Source: Mesorhizobium sp. ORS 3359 (GTDB lineage: Bacteria > Pseudomonadota > Alphaproteobacteria > Rhizobiales > Rhizobiaceae). Taken from it: a DNA stretch of 52,967 nucleotides. Location: assembly GCA_000824845.1 (NCBI GenBank), contig CCNC01000169.1:1-52967 (forward strand). The letters are read 5' to 3'. Under the pieces are notes generated by a model that saw only the letters and a list, made by a program, of their open reading frames with translations, was not told where the DNA came from and ran no database searches. The position numbers and the translations under genes are program-made. This document shows, piece by piece, positions 1 through 7,242 of this stretch. Numbering within the stretch: the first letter of the stretch is position 1; every line of letters begins with the position of its first letter.

Positions 1-126
1 CAAGGGGGGAGATTGGCAGTGTCGCCGGCAGCGCTTTCTCCTGCATCGGCGATTGGCGAAAACCGACGCGACATCTGATCTCCCCCCTTGTGGGGGAGAT
101 GGCCGGCAGGCCAGAGGGGGGCGCGA
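1..126. repeat. Dispersed rhizobial intergenic palindromic element
   Basis: Non-coding DNA carrying a hairpin with arms ATCTCCCCC and GGGGGAGAT (about 78-100), followed by GGCCGGCAGGCCAGAGGGGG. It resembles in layout the C-rich hairpin elements at 30794-30855 and 30927-30984 (GGGGAGA-type stem, then a GCCGGC motif). Such elements are common between genes in Mesorhizobium; that statement is from general knowledge, the hairpin is seen directly. The left edge may extend beyond the window. Confidence 0.6.
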
Positions 127-290
127 GAAAACTCAACCTGAGAAGTCCTTCACGTCAGGCATTTGCGACAATTAATGCACACTCCACTGCCGCTGTCTAT
201 TTTCCGCACAACGGTTGCGATCTTCCTCGCGTTGCCATCGCCGCCGCAAAGGCGGACAATGACACCATCACCAAATCCAGGGAGAGAAAC

Positions 291-1787
291 ATGATCGAAT
301 ACGGTCATTTCATCGGCGGCAAGCGTGTCGCCGGCACCAGCGGCCGCAAGCAGGATGTGATGCAGCCGATGGACGGCTCCGTGCGCGGCACGGTGGCGCT
401 GGCCTCGCAGGCGGAATTGCGCGCCGCGGTCGAGAACGCCAAGGCGGCGCAGCCGAAATGGGCCGCCACCAACCCGCAGCGCCGCGTGCGCGTGCTGATG
501 AAATTCCTCGAGCTGGTCGCCCGCGACTATGAAGAGCTGGCCGACATCCTGGCGCGCGAGCACGGCAAGACCGTCGCCGATGCGCGCGGCGACATCCAGC
601 GCGGCCTCGAAGTGGTCGAGGTCTGCATCGGCGCGCCGCACATGATGAAGGGCGAGTACACCGACGGCGCCGGCCCCGGCATCGACGTCTATTCGATGCG
701 CCAGCCGCTCGGCGTCGTCGCCGGCATCACCCCGTTCAACTTCCCGGCCATGATCCCGCTGTGGAAGATCGCGCCGGCCATCGCCTGCGGCAACGCCTTC
801 ATCCTGAAGCCGTCCGAGCGCGACCCGGGCGTGCCGCTGCGTATCGCCGAGCTCTTCATCGAGGCCGGCCTGCCCGAGGGCGTCCTCAACGTCGTCAACG
901 GCGACAAGGAAGTGGTCGACGCCATCCTCGACGATCCGGACATCAAGGCCATCGGCTTCGTCGGCTCGACGCCGATCGCCCACTACATCTATTCGCGCGG
1001 CACGGCATCGGGCAAGCGGGTGCAGTGCTTCGGCGGCGCCAAGAACCACATGATCATCATGCCCGACGCCGACATGGACCAGACGGTCGATGCCCTCATC
1101 GGCGCCGGCTACGGCTCGGCCGGCGAACGCTGCATGGCGATCTCGGTGGCGGTCCCGGTCGGCAACGACACCGCCAACCGGCTCATGGAAAAGCTGGTGC
1201 CGCGCGTCGAAAGCCTGAAGGTCGGCCCCTCGACGGATTCTTCCGCCGATTTCGGCCCGCTGGTGACGGCACAGGCGCTGGAGCGCGTGAAGGGTTACGT
1301 CGATATCGGCGTCAAGGAAGGCGCCAAGCTCGTCGTCGATGGCCGCGGCTTCAAGATGCAGGGCTATGAGAACGGCTACTATATGGGCGGCTGCCTGTTC
1401 GACAACGTCACCGCCGACATGCGCATCTACAAGGAAGAAATCTTCGGGCCGGTGCTCTCGGTGGTGCGCGCGCCGCGCTACGAGGATGCCATCAAGCTCG
1501 CCAACGACCACGAGATGGGCAATGGCGTCGCCATCTTCACCCGCGACGGCGACGCGGCCCGTGATTTCGCCTCGCGCGTGCAGGTCGGCATGGTCGGCGT
1601 CAACGTGCCGATCCCGGTTCCGATCGCGTATTACACGTTCGGCGGCTGGAAGGCGTCTTCCTTCGGCGACCTCAACCAGCACGGCCCGGACGCGTTCCGC
1701 TTCTACACCAAGACCAAGACGGTCACCTCGCGCTGGCCGTCCGGCATCAAGGACGGCGCCGAGTTCGTCATTCCGACGATGAACTAG
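291..1787 (+). CDS. mmsA: CoA-acylating methylmalonate-semialdehyde dehydrogenase
   Basis: 498 aa. It oxidises methylmalonate semialdehyde (and malonate semialdehyde) with NAD and CoA to propionyl-CoA (or acetyl-CoA) in valine, thymine and inositol catabolism; cytosolic. The aldehyde dehydrogenase fold is clear: GFVGSTPIAHYIY nucleotide-binding region, catalytic Cys281 in GSAGERCMAIS, and GGAKNH in place of the Glu-containing ELGGK of ordinary aldehyde dehydrogenases, which is the signature of the CoA-dependent MMSDH subfamily. The frame is open to position 90, but ATG 291 follows AGGGAGAGAAAC and starts the family-typical MIEYGHFIGG sequence, so it is preferred. The last 14 codons are repeated twice downstream of the stop. 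Confidence 0.93.
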   Translation: MIEYGHFIGGKRVAGTSGRKQDVMQPMDGSVRGTVALASQAELRAAVENAKAAQPKWAATNPQRRVRVLMKFLELVARDYEELADILAREHGKTVADARGDIQRGLEVVEVCIGAPHMMKGEYTDGAGPGIDVYSMRQPLGVVAGITPFNFPAMIPLWKIAPAIACGNAFILKPSERDPGVPLRIAELFIEAGLPEGVLNVVNGDKEVVDAILDDPDIKAIGFVGSTPIAHYIYSRGTASGKRVQCFGGAKNHMIIMPDADMDQTVDALIGAGYGSAGERCMAISVAVPVGNDTANRLMEKLVPRVESLKVGPSTDSSADFGPLVTAQALERVKGYVDIGVKEGAKLVVDGRGFKMQGYENGYYMGGCLFDNVTADMRIYKEEIFGPVLSVVRAPRYEDAIKLANDHEMGNGVAIFTRDGDAARDFASRVQVGMVGVNVPIPVPIAYYTFGGWKASSFGDLNQHGPDAFRFYTKTKTVTSRWPSGIKDGAEFVIPTMN

Positions 1788-2000
1788 CCGGACGGTTTCT
1801 TCAGCTGCGCGTCCTCGCCGCGTTGCGGCTGCGGGCGCGCGGCGGGCATCAAGGACGGCGCGGAATTCGTCATCCCGACGATGAACTAGCCGGAGTTTCT
1901 TTAGCTGCGCGTCCTCGCCGCGTTGCGGCTGCGGGCGCGCGGCAGGCATCAAGGACGGCGCCGAGTTCGTCATCCCGACGACGAACTAGCCGAACGGTTT
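1743..2000 (+). repeat. Tandem repeats of the mmsA 3' end (100-102 bp unit)
   Basis: Three copies begin with GGCATCAAGGACGGCG at 1743, 1845 and 1945. Copy 1 is the real end of mmsA with its stop. Copy 2 repeats the last codons, the stop and the following GCTGCGCGTCCTCGCCGCG stretch almost exactly. Copy 3 breaks off after the CGAACGG that follows the stop-equivalent. Copies differ at a few positions (for example ATGAAC versus ACGAAC before the stop), so the duplication is not brand new. The extra copies have no start or ribosome site of their own and are not genes. Confidence 0.92.
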
Positions 2001-2015
2001 TCTAAGAGACTTCAA

Positions 2016-2046
2016 GGAAGGGCGGTGCAGACCGCGCTTCCTTTTT
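2016..2046 (+). terminator. Probable terminator of mmsA
   Basis: Arms GGAAGGGCGGT and ACCGCGCTTCC (one internal mismatch) enclose GCAG and are followed by TTTTT. It lies just after the third repeat copy, so the tandem copies sit inside the mmsA 3' untranslated region. The rest of 2047-2270 shows nothing further that I can support. Confidence 0.6.
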
Positions 2047-2270
2047 ATGCTGCGTCGACCCCTCTCGCCTTTCGGTTCCGTGTCCAACCGCAGGGGCATG
2101 ATTCCAGGAACGGCAGGTCGAGAGCGTATCCGCACATTCTAAAATTCCATCGCCGTGTGATGGAACCAACAGACCGGTATCCGCCTTAGGCTGTATTCCT
2201 GCCATGCGTGCAGGCAACCGAACAGCGCCGGTGGCAGCCGGGGTTCTCGTCTGGCGCGAGGAGGTGTCAG

Positions 2271-2573
2271 ATGACACGATTTGTTGTGGCGGCAATATTG
2301 GCGACGGCGGCGATCACCCTTGGAGCCGCCCCGGCAAGCGCAGCGGCGCAATGCGCGGCCCGCGCCGACATCATCAAGGCGCTGGGCGACAAGTTCCACG
2401 AAACCGAGGCCGGGCGCGGCCTGATCAATCCGAACGTCGTGCTGGAGATTTTCGTTTCCGATCAGGGCAGCTGGACGGTTCTTGCCTCCGACACGAAGGG
2501 GCAAAGCTGCGTTCTGTCGGTCGGCGAGGGCTGGGACAGCCCGACGATCAGGGCGGCGATGCCGGGCGCCTGA
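2271..2573 (+). CDS. Small secreted protein of unknown function
   Basis: 100 aa. ATG 2271 has an excellent ribosome site (GAGGAGGTGTCAG), better than the upstream in-frame start at 2208. Residues 1-27 are a Sec signal peptide (MTRFVVAAILATAA... ending APASAAA). The mature part, about 73 aa, has two Cys, in AAQCAARAD and GQSCVLSVG, that could form a disulfide, and it ends in a Trp/Gly-rich segment. It is probably periplasmic. I do not recognise a named family; short proteins of this build are frequent in rhizobia. It stands alone between mmsA and the converging SDR gene. Confidence 0.75.
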   Translation: MTRFVVAAILATAAITLGAAPASAAAQCAARADIIKALGDKFHETEAGRGLINPNVVLEIFVSDQGSWTVLASDTKGQSCVLSVGEGWDSPTIRAAMPGA

Positions 2574-2614
2574 ACGAAGGCTGTGCCGCAGCGAGCCTGG
2601 CGGCAGGATGCCGC

Positions 2615-3415
2615 TCAGACCGTCGGTATTGTACCGCCGTCAATGACATATTCGGCGCCGTGGATCGCCGATGCGCGATCCGAAACCAGGAAGGCGACCA
2701 GCTCGGCGATCTCTCGCGGCCATGCCGGCCGGCCGATCGGGATACCGCCCAGCGCATCCATGATGCCCTGACGCGCGGTTTCCTCGTCCGACCCGGCATG
2801 GGCGGCTAAACGCTTGACCATGGCTTCCGATGCGGTGGTGTGAATCCAGCCTGGCGCCACAGCGTTGACGCGGATGCCTTTGGGGCCGAGCTCCTTGGAT
2901 AGTGCCTTGCTGTAGGTCGAGAGCGCGGCCTTCGCCGCCGCATAGGCGATGGTGGATTCGTGCAAGGGCAGGCGGCGCTGGATCGACGAGATATGAACGA
3001 TCGCGCCCGATCCCTGCTTGATCATCTCGGGAACCAGCAGTCGGTCGAGCCTCACCGCCGCAAGCAGATTGAGGTTGAGTTCGTCCTGCCAGACCCGGTC
3101 GGACAGCGCCGCGAAACCGCCGCCCGGGCTTTTCGACCCGCCAACGCTGTGAATGACGATGTCGATGCCGCCAAGTCCGTCGATGGTGGCGGCGGCGACG
3201 TTTGCCGCACCGTCGAGAGTGGCGACGTCAGCTTGCACGAAGAGTTCTGCCGGAGATCCGGCGTCGGGCGAACGGGCGGTTGTCGCGACCCTTGCGCCTG
3301 CCGCGGCAAGCCGGTGAACGATAGCTTCGCCTGCGCCTTTGGTGCCGCCGGTGACCAGCACGCGCTTGCCCCGGAACTCCTGGTCATCGATCGCGAATGT
3401 CTGCCGGATGGTCAT
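2615..3415 (-). CDS. Short-chain dehydrogenase/reductase (SDR)
   Basis: 266 aa, NAD(P)-dependent oxidoreductase of the classical SDR family. Seen: cofactor motif TGGTKGAG (residues 22-29), a conserved Asn in DELNLN (about 114), catalytic Ser143/144, Tyr158 and Lys162 in a YAAAK motif, and the C-terminal YVIDGGT common to FabG-like enzymes. The substrate cannot be told from sequence. ATG 3415 overlaps the stop of the upstream NTF2-like gene by four bases (ATGA), so the two are translationally coupled. The pair is divergent from an HxlR regulator, which probably controls it. Confidence 0.88.
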   Translation of the reverse strand: MTIRQTFAIDDQEFRGKRVLVTGGTKGAGEAIVHRLAAAGARVATTARSPDAGSPAELFVQADVATLDGAANVAAATIDGLGGIDIVIHSVGGSKSPGGGFAALSDRVWQDELNLNLLAAVRLDRLLVPEMIKQGSGAIVHISSIQRRLPLHESTIAYAAAKAALSTYSKALSKELGPKGIRVNAVAPGWIHTTASEAMVKRLAAHAGSDEETARQGIMDALGGIPIGRPAWPREIAELVAFLVSDRASAIHGAEYVIDGGTIPTV

Positions 3416-3741
3416 AGGCCGATCTCCAGTTTCGCGATCCGGTCGCCGCCCAGCGTGAAATTGTAGTGGAGCACTATCGGGCTGCCGGGGAAATCTCCGG
3501 AGACGATACCGGCGATCCGCCATGCGTTGGCTGTGACAGCGGCCTCCTTCACCTCGACTTTCGCGTGATATTTGTCGGTCGTGCTTTGCATCCACTGACG
3601 GATCGCTTCGGTTCCGCGATGGGTCTCGCCTTCGTCCTTGACGATGGCCTCCGGTGCGAAAGGCACGAGCATCGCGTCGATGTCGTGGCGGTTGTTGGCG
3701 GCGAAATAATCCGCCAACGGCGGAGGAAGGGTCACGGTCAC
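3412..3741 (-). CDS. NTF2-like/SnoaL-family protein
   Basis: 109 aa. Single NTF2-like cone domain, typical of SnoaL-type small cyclases, hydratases or ligand-binding proteins (begins TLPPPLADYFAANNRHDID, ends GGDRIAKLEIGL). It starts with GTG 3741, preceded by GGAGACAAACC. It is the first gene of a two-gene operon with the SDR: the stop and next start overlap as ATGA. The pairing suggests a shared small-molecule substrate, but which one is unknown. It diverges from the HxlR regulator at 3819. Confidence 0.8.
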   Translation of the reverse strand: MTVTLPPPLADYFAANNRHDIDAMLVPFAPEAIVKDEGETHRGTEAIRQWMQSTTDKYHAKVEVKEAAVTANAWRIAGIVSGDFPGSPIVLHYNFTLGGDRIAKLEIGL

Positions 3742-3818
3742 GGTTTGTCTCCAATTGGATGCAGCCTTCTGTAGGAGGGCGGCTGTTGTCGGCCGCTAAG
3801 ATGAGGTATGCTGCGAAA

Positions 3819-4196
3819 ATGACAAGAACCGACGAAAAAGTAAGGTACTTACCTGAAAGTGAGCCCGAGCCTCTGACGCCTTCGTCCGCGGCGATCGGCG
3901 TCGAGAACGTGCTGCGCATTCTCGAAGGCCGGTGGAAGCTGGTGATCCTGTTTCACCTGTTCGGCGGCAAGGTGCTGCGCTTCTCCGACCTCGAGCGGGC
4001 CATTCCGGCGATCTCGCAAAAGATGCTGATCCAGCAACTCAGGCAGATGGAAGCCGACGGCATCGTGCGCCGCATCGTCCATCACCAGGTGCCGCCGAAG
4101 GTCGAATACTGTCTGACCGACTGGGGTCAGGCGCTGTGCCCGGCTCTCGATGCCTTGCTGAAGTGGGCGGCGAAAAAAGAGCCGGCTGAGAACTAA
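3819..4196 (+). CDS. HxlR-family transcriptional regulator
   Basis: 125 aa. One winged helix-turn-helix domain of the HxlR/MarR-like type: ILEGRWKLVILFHLFGGKVLRFSDLERAI and SQKMLIQQLRQMEADGIVRR are characteristic, followed by the wing (VPPKVEYCLTDWG). HxlR proteins are dimeric DNA binders, often sensing quinones, aldehydes or redox state and controlling a divergent oxidoreductase. Here the divergent genes are the NTF2-like/SDR pair. The start is uncertain: ATG 3801 is also in frame. The segment between 3742 and 3818 would hold both promoters. Confidence 0.87.
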   Translation: MTRTDEKVRYLPESEPEPLTPSSAAIGVENVLRILEGRWKLVILFHLFGGKVLRFSDLERAIPAISQKMLIQQLRQMEADGIVRRIVHHQVPPKVEYCLTDWGQALCPALDALLKWAAKKEPAEN

Positions 4197-4201
4197 CGGC
4201 G

Positions 4202-4873
4202 TTATCGGGTCGCGGCGACCTCGGCGTGGCCGCGCAGCAGCGCCATCAGTTTCTTGGCGTCCTTGGCGGCGCCGTCCTCGTCGCCATCGAGGATCGAGCG
4301 GATCAGCGCGACATGATGCTCGGCTGATTCGGCAAGACCGGTGTCGGCCTTGTAGCGGAACCAGAAGCGGCGGCTGTGGCTCTGCAGGGGGGCGGCCACT
4401 CGCGCCGCGAAGGGGTTGTCGGCGGCGATGGCCAGGGCCTCGTCGAGCGCCTTGTCGGCCTGGATGAAGGCAAGCACGTTGCCTGAGATCACAGCCTTCT
4501 GCATCGCGAGCGCCGCCTCGTGGAAAAGGTCGGCGGCCTCGCGGGTGACGAAACGGGCGGCCGAGCGGGCGAGCACGACCTCGATGCCGCGCCTGGCATC
4601 GAGCACCCGCAGCCAGTCGCCGGCGTGAAGCGGCGCGACCGCGATGCCGGCGCGGGGCCTTATGTCGAGAAGCCCTTCCCAGGCCAGCCGCTGGATCGCC
4701 TCGCGCACAGGCGTGCGTCCGAGACCCAGGCGATCGATCAGCGCGCCTTCGGTGACGAAGCTCGACGGCGCCAGCTCGAGCGTGACGATCATGTGCTCCA
4801 GCGCACGATAGGCCTTGGTCGCCGCCGGCTCGAAGGGGGCGTTCACATCAGCGAATATCAGTGGGGAGATCAA
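4202..4873 (-). CDS. GntR-family regulator (FCD subfamily), likely hydroxyproline repressor
   Basis: 223 aa from TTG 4873. An N-terminal winged HTH (TEGALIDRLGLGRTPVREAIQRLAWEG) is followed by an all-helical FCD ligand domain, as in FadR/VanR-type GntR regulators. The TTG is chosen because AGGAG lies seven bases upstream; the alternative ATG 4906 would put the palindrome 4885-4905 inside the coding region and lacks a clear site. It is divergent from the hydroxyproline genes, with palindromic sites between. In Sinorhizobium the analogous regulator is HypR; identity with it is inference from context. Confidence 0.87.
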   Translation of the reverse strand: MISPLIFADVNAPFEPAATKAYRALEHMIVTLELAPSSFVTEGALIDRLGLGRTPVREAIQRLAWEGLLDIRPRAGIAVAPLHAGDWLRVLDARRGIEVVLARSAARFVTREAADLFHEAALAMQKAVISGNVLAFIQADKALDEALAIAADNPFAARVAAPLQSHSRRFWFRYKADTGLAESAEHHVALIRSILDGDEDGAAKDAKKLMALLRGHAEVAATR

Positions 4874-4884
4874 TGGCGGGCTCC

Positions 4885-4905
4885 TGATATATTTTCCGTA
4901 TATCA
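4885..4905. promoter_or_regulatory. GntR operator half of the divergent region
   Basis: Inverted repeat TGATATA-N7-TATATCA directly upstream of the GntR gene's ribosome site. The same TGATATA/TATATCA words recur in the site at 4950-4961. AT-rich palindromes of this type are usual for FCD-type GntR proteins, so autoregulation is likely. Confidence 0.7.
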
Positions 4906-4919
4906 TAACGGATTCAGCG

Positions 4920-4948
4920 TTGACACGCCAATACTTAATAGATATACG
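4920..4948 (+). promoter_or_regulatory. Candidate sigma70 promoter of the hydroxyproline operon
   Basis: TTGACA (4920-4925), 17-bp spacer, TATACG (4943-4948). Predicted transcription start is near 4955, inside the palindrome 4950-4961, so a bound repressor would block the start site. Confidence 0.6.
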
Positions 4949-4949
4949 G

Positions 4950-4961
4950 CTGATATATCAG
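4950..4961. promoter_or_regulatory. GntR operator overlapping the transcription start
   Basis: Perfect 12-bp palindrome CTGATATATCAG, immediately followed by the ribosome site GAGGAGAGG of the deaminase gene. It shares its core with 4885-4905. Confidence 0.7.
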
Positions 4962-4975
4962 AGGAGAGGCAAGCC

Positions 4976-5911
4976 ATGTGGACCGGAGTTTTCCCTGCAG
5001 TCACGACCAAATTCACCGCCGACGACCGCCTCGACCATGCCGAGATGGAGCGCTGCTACGCCCTGCAGATGGAGGCCGGCTGCGACGGCATCATCGTCTG
5101 CGGTTCGCTGGGCGAAGGCCCCATGCTGTCGCCTGACGAGAAGATCGAAGTGCTGAAGACCGCGCAGAAGGTCGCCGGCAAGAAGCCGGTGCTCTTGACC
5201 GTCAACGAGCCGGGCACCCGTGAGGCGGCGAGCATCGCGAAGCGCGCCGCCAGGGAAGGCGCCGACGGCCTGATGGTGGTGCCGAGCCCGATCTACCACA
5301 CCAACCCGGAAGAGACGGTCGCCGCCCTTCGCGCTGTGGCCGAGGCGGGCGACCTGCCGGTGATGATCTATTCCAACCGGCTTGCCTATCGCGTCGACGT
5401 CACCGTCGACCTGATGGAGGAACTGGCAACCGACAAGCGCTTTGTCGCCATCAAGGAATCGTCCGACGACATCCGCCGCTCGACCGAGATCATCAATCGC
5501 TTCGGCGATCGCTACGACCTCTTCACAGGCGTCGACAATCTCGCTTTCGAGGCGCTCTCGGTCGGCGCCATCGGCTGGGTCGCCGGCTTGGTCACTGCCT
5601 TCCCGCGCGAGACCGTCGCGATCTACCAGCTGATGCGGCAGGGCCGCCGCGACGAGGCGCTGGCGATCTACCGCTGGTTCCGGCCCCTGCTCGACCTCGA
5701 TGTCTCGACCTATCTGGTCCAAAACATCAAGCTTGCCGAAGTGCTGGCGATCGGTACGAATGACCGCGTGCGCATGCCTCGCCAGCCGCTGTCGGGTGAA
5801 CGCCGCAAGGCGGTCGAGAAGATCGTGCGGGACGCGCTGGCGGTGCGGCCGACGCTGCCGTTGCTCCAGACGTCTCCTCGGTCGACGGACAGGCTGGTGG
5901 CGGCCGAATAA
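4976..5911 (+). CDS. DapA-family lyase, probable pyrroline-4-hydroxy-2-carboxylate deaminase
   Basis: 311 aa, (beta/alpha)8 enzyme of the dihydrodipicolinate synthase/N-acetylneuraminate lyase family. Seen: GSLGEG (family GxxGE motif), Tyr in PSPIYHTNP, and the Schiff-base Lys160 in FVAIKESSDD. Its place between a GntR regulator, a D-amino-acid oxidoreductase and a two-Cys epimerase points to deamination of delta1-pyrroline-4-hydroxy-2-carboxylate to alpha-ketoglutarate semialdehyde, as HypD does in Sinorhizobium. ATG 4976 has the site GAGGAGAGGC; the frame is open upstream but into regulatory DNA. A true DapA role is less likely because core DapA is rarely found in such a cluster. Confidence 0.82.
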   Translation: MWTGVFPAVTTKFTADDRLDHAEMERCYALQMEAGCDGIIVCGSLGEGPMLSPDEKIEVLKTAQKVAGKKPVLLTVNEPGTREAASIAKRAAREGADGLMVVPSPIYHTNPEETVAALRAVAEAGDLPVMIYSNRLAYRVDVTVDLMEELATDKRFVAIKESSDDIRRSTEIINRFGDRYDLFTGVDNLAFEALSVGAIGWVAGLVTAFPRETVAIYQLMRQGRRDEALAIYRWFRPLLDLDVSTYLVQNIKLAEVLAIGTNDRVRMPRQPLSGERRKAVEKIVRDALAVRPTLPLLQTSPRSTDRLVAAE

Positions 5912-5925
5912 GGGACAGCCTTCAC

Positions 5926-7233
5926 GTGCAGGAAAATTCCGAGGACGGGCACCGCCCCTCATCCGCCCTTCGGGCGTCTTCTCACCGTGAGCGGGGAGCA
6001 GGGGAAGACATTGCCGTCATCGGCGGCGGCATCATCGGCATCTGCGCCGCGACCCTGCTCTCGGAAGCCGGGTGCGGCGTCACCGTCTTCGACCGTACCG
6101 GCATCTGCGAGGAGACGAGTTCCGGCAATGCCGCCGCTTTCGCCTTCTCCGACGTGCTGCCGCTGGCGCATAAGGGGATGATCCGGCAATTGCCGAAATG
6201 GCTCGCCGACCCGCTTGGGCCGTTGGCCATTCCGCCTGCCTATCTGCCGAAACTCCTGCCCTGGCTGATCCGCTTCTGGAGGGCGGGCGCCGCGAAGCAT
6301 TACGCGACGAGCCTCGCCACGCAGGCCGGCATGATGAAGCTTGCCGAGGCCGAGTGGATGGGCCTGCTCGATCGCTCCGGCACGCGGCCGATGCTGCGCG
6401 AGGACGGCTCGCTGGAATTCTATGAGAGCGAGGCGGAGTTCCGCGCCTCGCTGCCCGGCTGGGCCGAGCGCGAGCGTTTCGGCATCGGCTTCCGCCATGT
6501 CGAGGGCGAAGAGATGGCCGCGCTCCAGCCGGGGCTTTCGCCGTGCTTCGTCAAGGGCACCTTCGTGCCGGGCTGGAAGACTGTCGCCGATCCGAAATTG
6601 CTCGGCAAGGCGGTCTGGGCCTATGCGGAAAGGCTTGGCGCCAGTTTCGAGCAAGCGCGGGTCGAACGCTTGGAGGCAGGCGCGAATGGCGCGACGATCA
6701 TGCTGGCCGATGGCACCAGGCGAACGGCAAGCAAGCTTGTGATCGCCGCCGGCGCCTGGTCGCATCTCCTGGCGAAAAATCTCGGCGACCGGATCCCGCT
6801 CGAAACCGAGCGCGGCTACAACACGACGCTGCCTGCGTCGGCTTTCGACGTGAAACGGCAGCTGATCTTTTCCGGGCACGGCTTCGTCATCACGCCACTG
6901 CAAACTGGCCTCCGCGTCGGCGGCGCCGTCGAGCTCGGCGGCATCGACCGGCCGCCCAACTTCGCCCGTTCCAAGGCCATGCTGGAGAAAGCAAAACGTT
7001 TCCTGCCCGGGCTCGACCCGTCAGGCGGCCGCGAGTGGATGGGCTATCGCCCGTCGCTGCCGGACTCATTGCCGGTGATCGGCGCGGCGCGCGCGCCAAA
7101 TGTCTATTATGCTTTCGGCCACGGCCATCTCGGCCTGACCCAATCGGCGGCGACCGGCCGCTTGATCCGCGATCTCATCCTCGGGCAGACTCCGCCGCTC
7201 GATCTGACCCCTTTCCGCCCAGAGCGTTTCTAA
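5926..7233 (+). CDS. FAD-dependent D-amino-acid oxidoreductase, probable D-hydroxyproline dehydrogenase
   Basis: 435 aa, DadA/DAO-family flavoprotein. The Rossmann dinucleotide motif is IAVIGGGIIG (about residues 30-39), and the C-terminal FAD-contacting region reads GHGHLGLTQSAATGRLI. In the pathway it would oxidise cis-4-hydroxy-D-proline to pyrroline-4-hydroxy-2-carboxylate, like HypO. GTG 5926 (site AGGGAC) is the only usable start: the only other possible start before the Rossmann motif is an ATT. Residues about 11-28 are encoded by a dispersed palindromic repeat, giving the enzyme an unusual charged N-terminal leader. It lies 14 bases after the deaminase and 9 before the epimerase. Confidence 0.83.
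   Translation: MQENSEDGHRPSSALRASSHRERGAGEDIAVIGGGIIGICAATLLSEAGCGVTVFDRTGICEETSSGNAAAFAFSDVLPLAHKGMIRQLPKWLADPLGPLAIPPAYLPKLLPWLIRFWRAGAAKHYATSLATQAGMMKLAEAEWMGLLDRSGTRPMLREDGSLEFYESEAEFRASLPGWAERERFGIGFRHVEGEEMAALQPGLSPCFVKGTFVPGWKTVADPKLLGKAVWAYAERLGASFEQARVERLEAGANGATIMLADGTRRTASKLVIAAGAWSHLLAKNLGDRIPLETERGYNTTLPASAFDVKRQLIFSGHGFVITPLQTGLRVGGAVELGGIDRPPNFARSKAMLEKAKRFLPGLDPSGGREWMGYRPSLPDSLPVIGAARAPNVYYAFGHGHLGLTQSAATGRLIRDLILGQTPPLDLTPFRPERF
5953..6004 (+). repeat. Dispersed palindromic element inside a coding region
   Basis: The core CCCCTCATCCGCCCTTCGGG followed by CGTCTTCTC is the same element seen at 30936-30984. Here it is read in frame as RPSSALRASSHRERG near the start of the oxidoreductase. 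Confidence 0.85.
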
Positions 7234-7242
7234 AAAGAGAGT

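Noticed and set aside
1823..2189. Small open frames within the mmsA tandem repeats
   Set aside because: They arise from copied 3' ends read in another frame and continue into spacer DNA; no own start signal.
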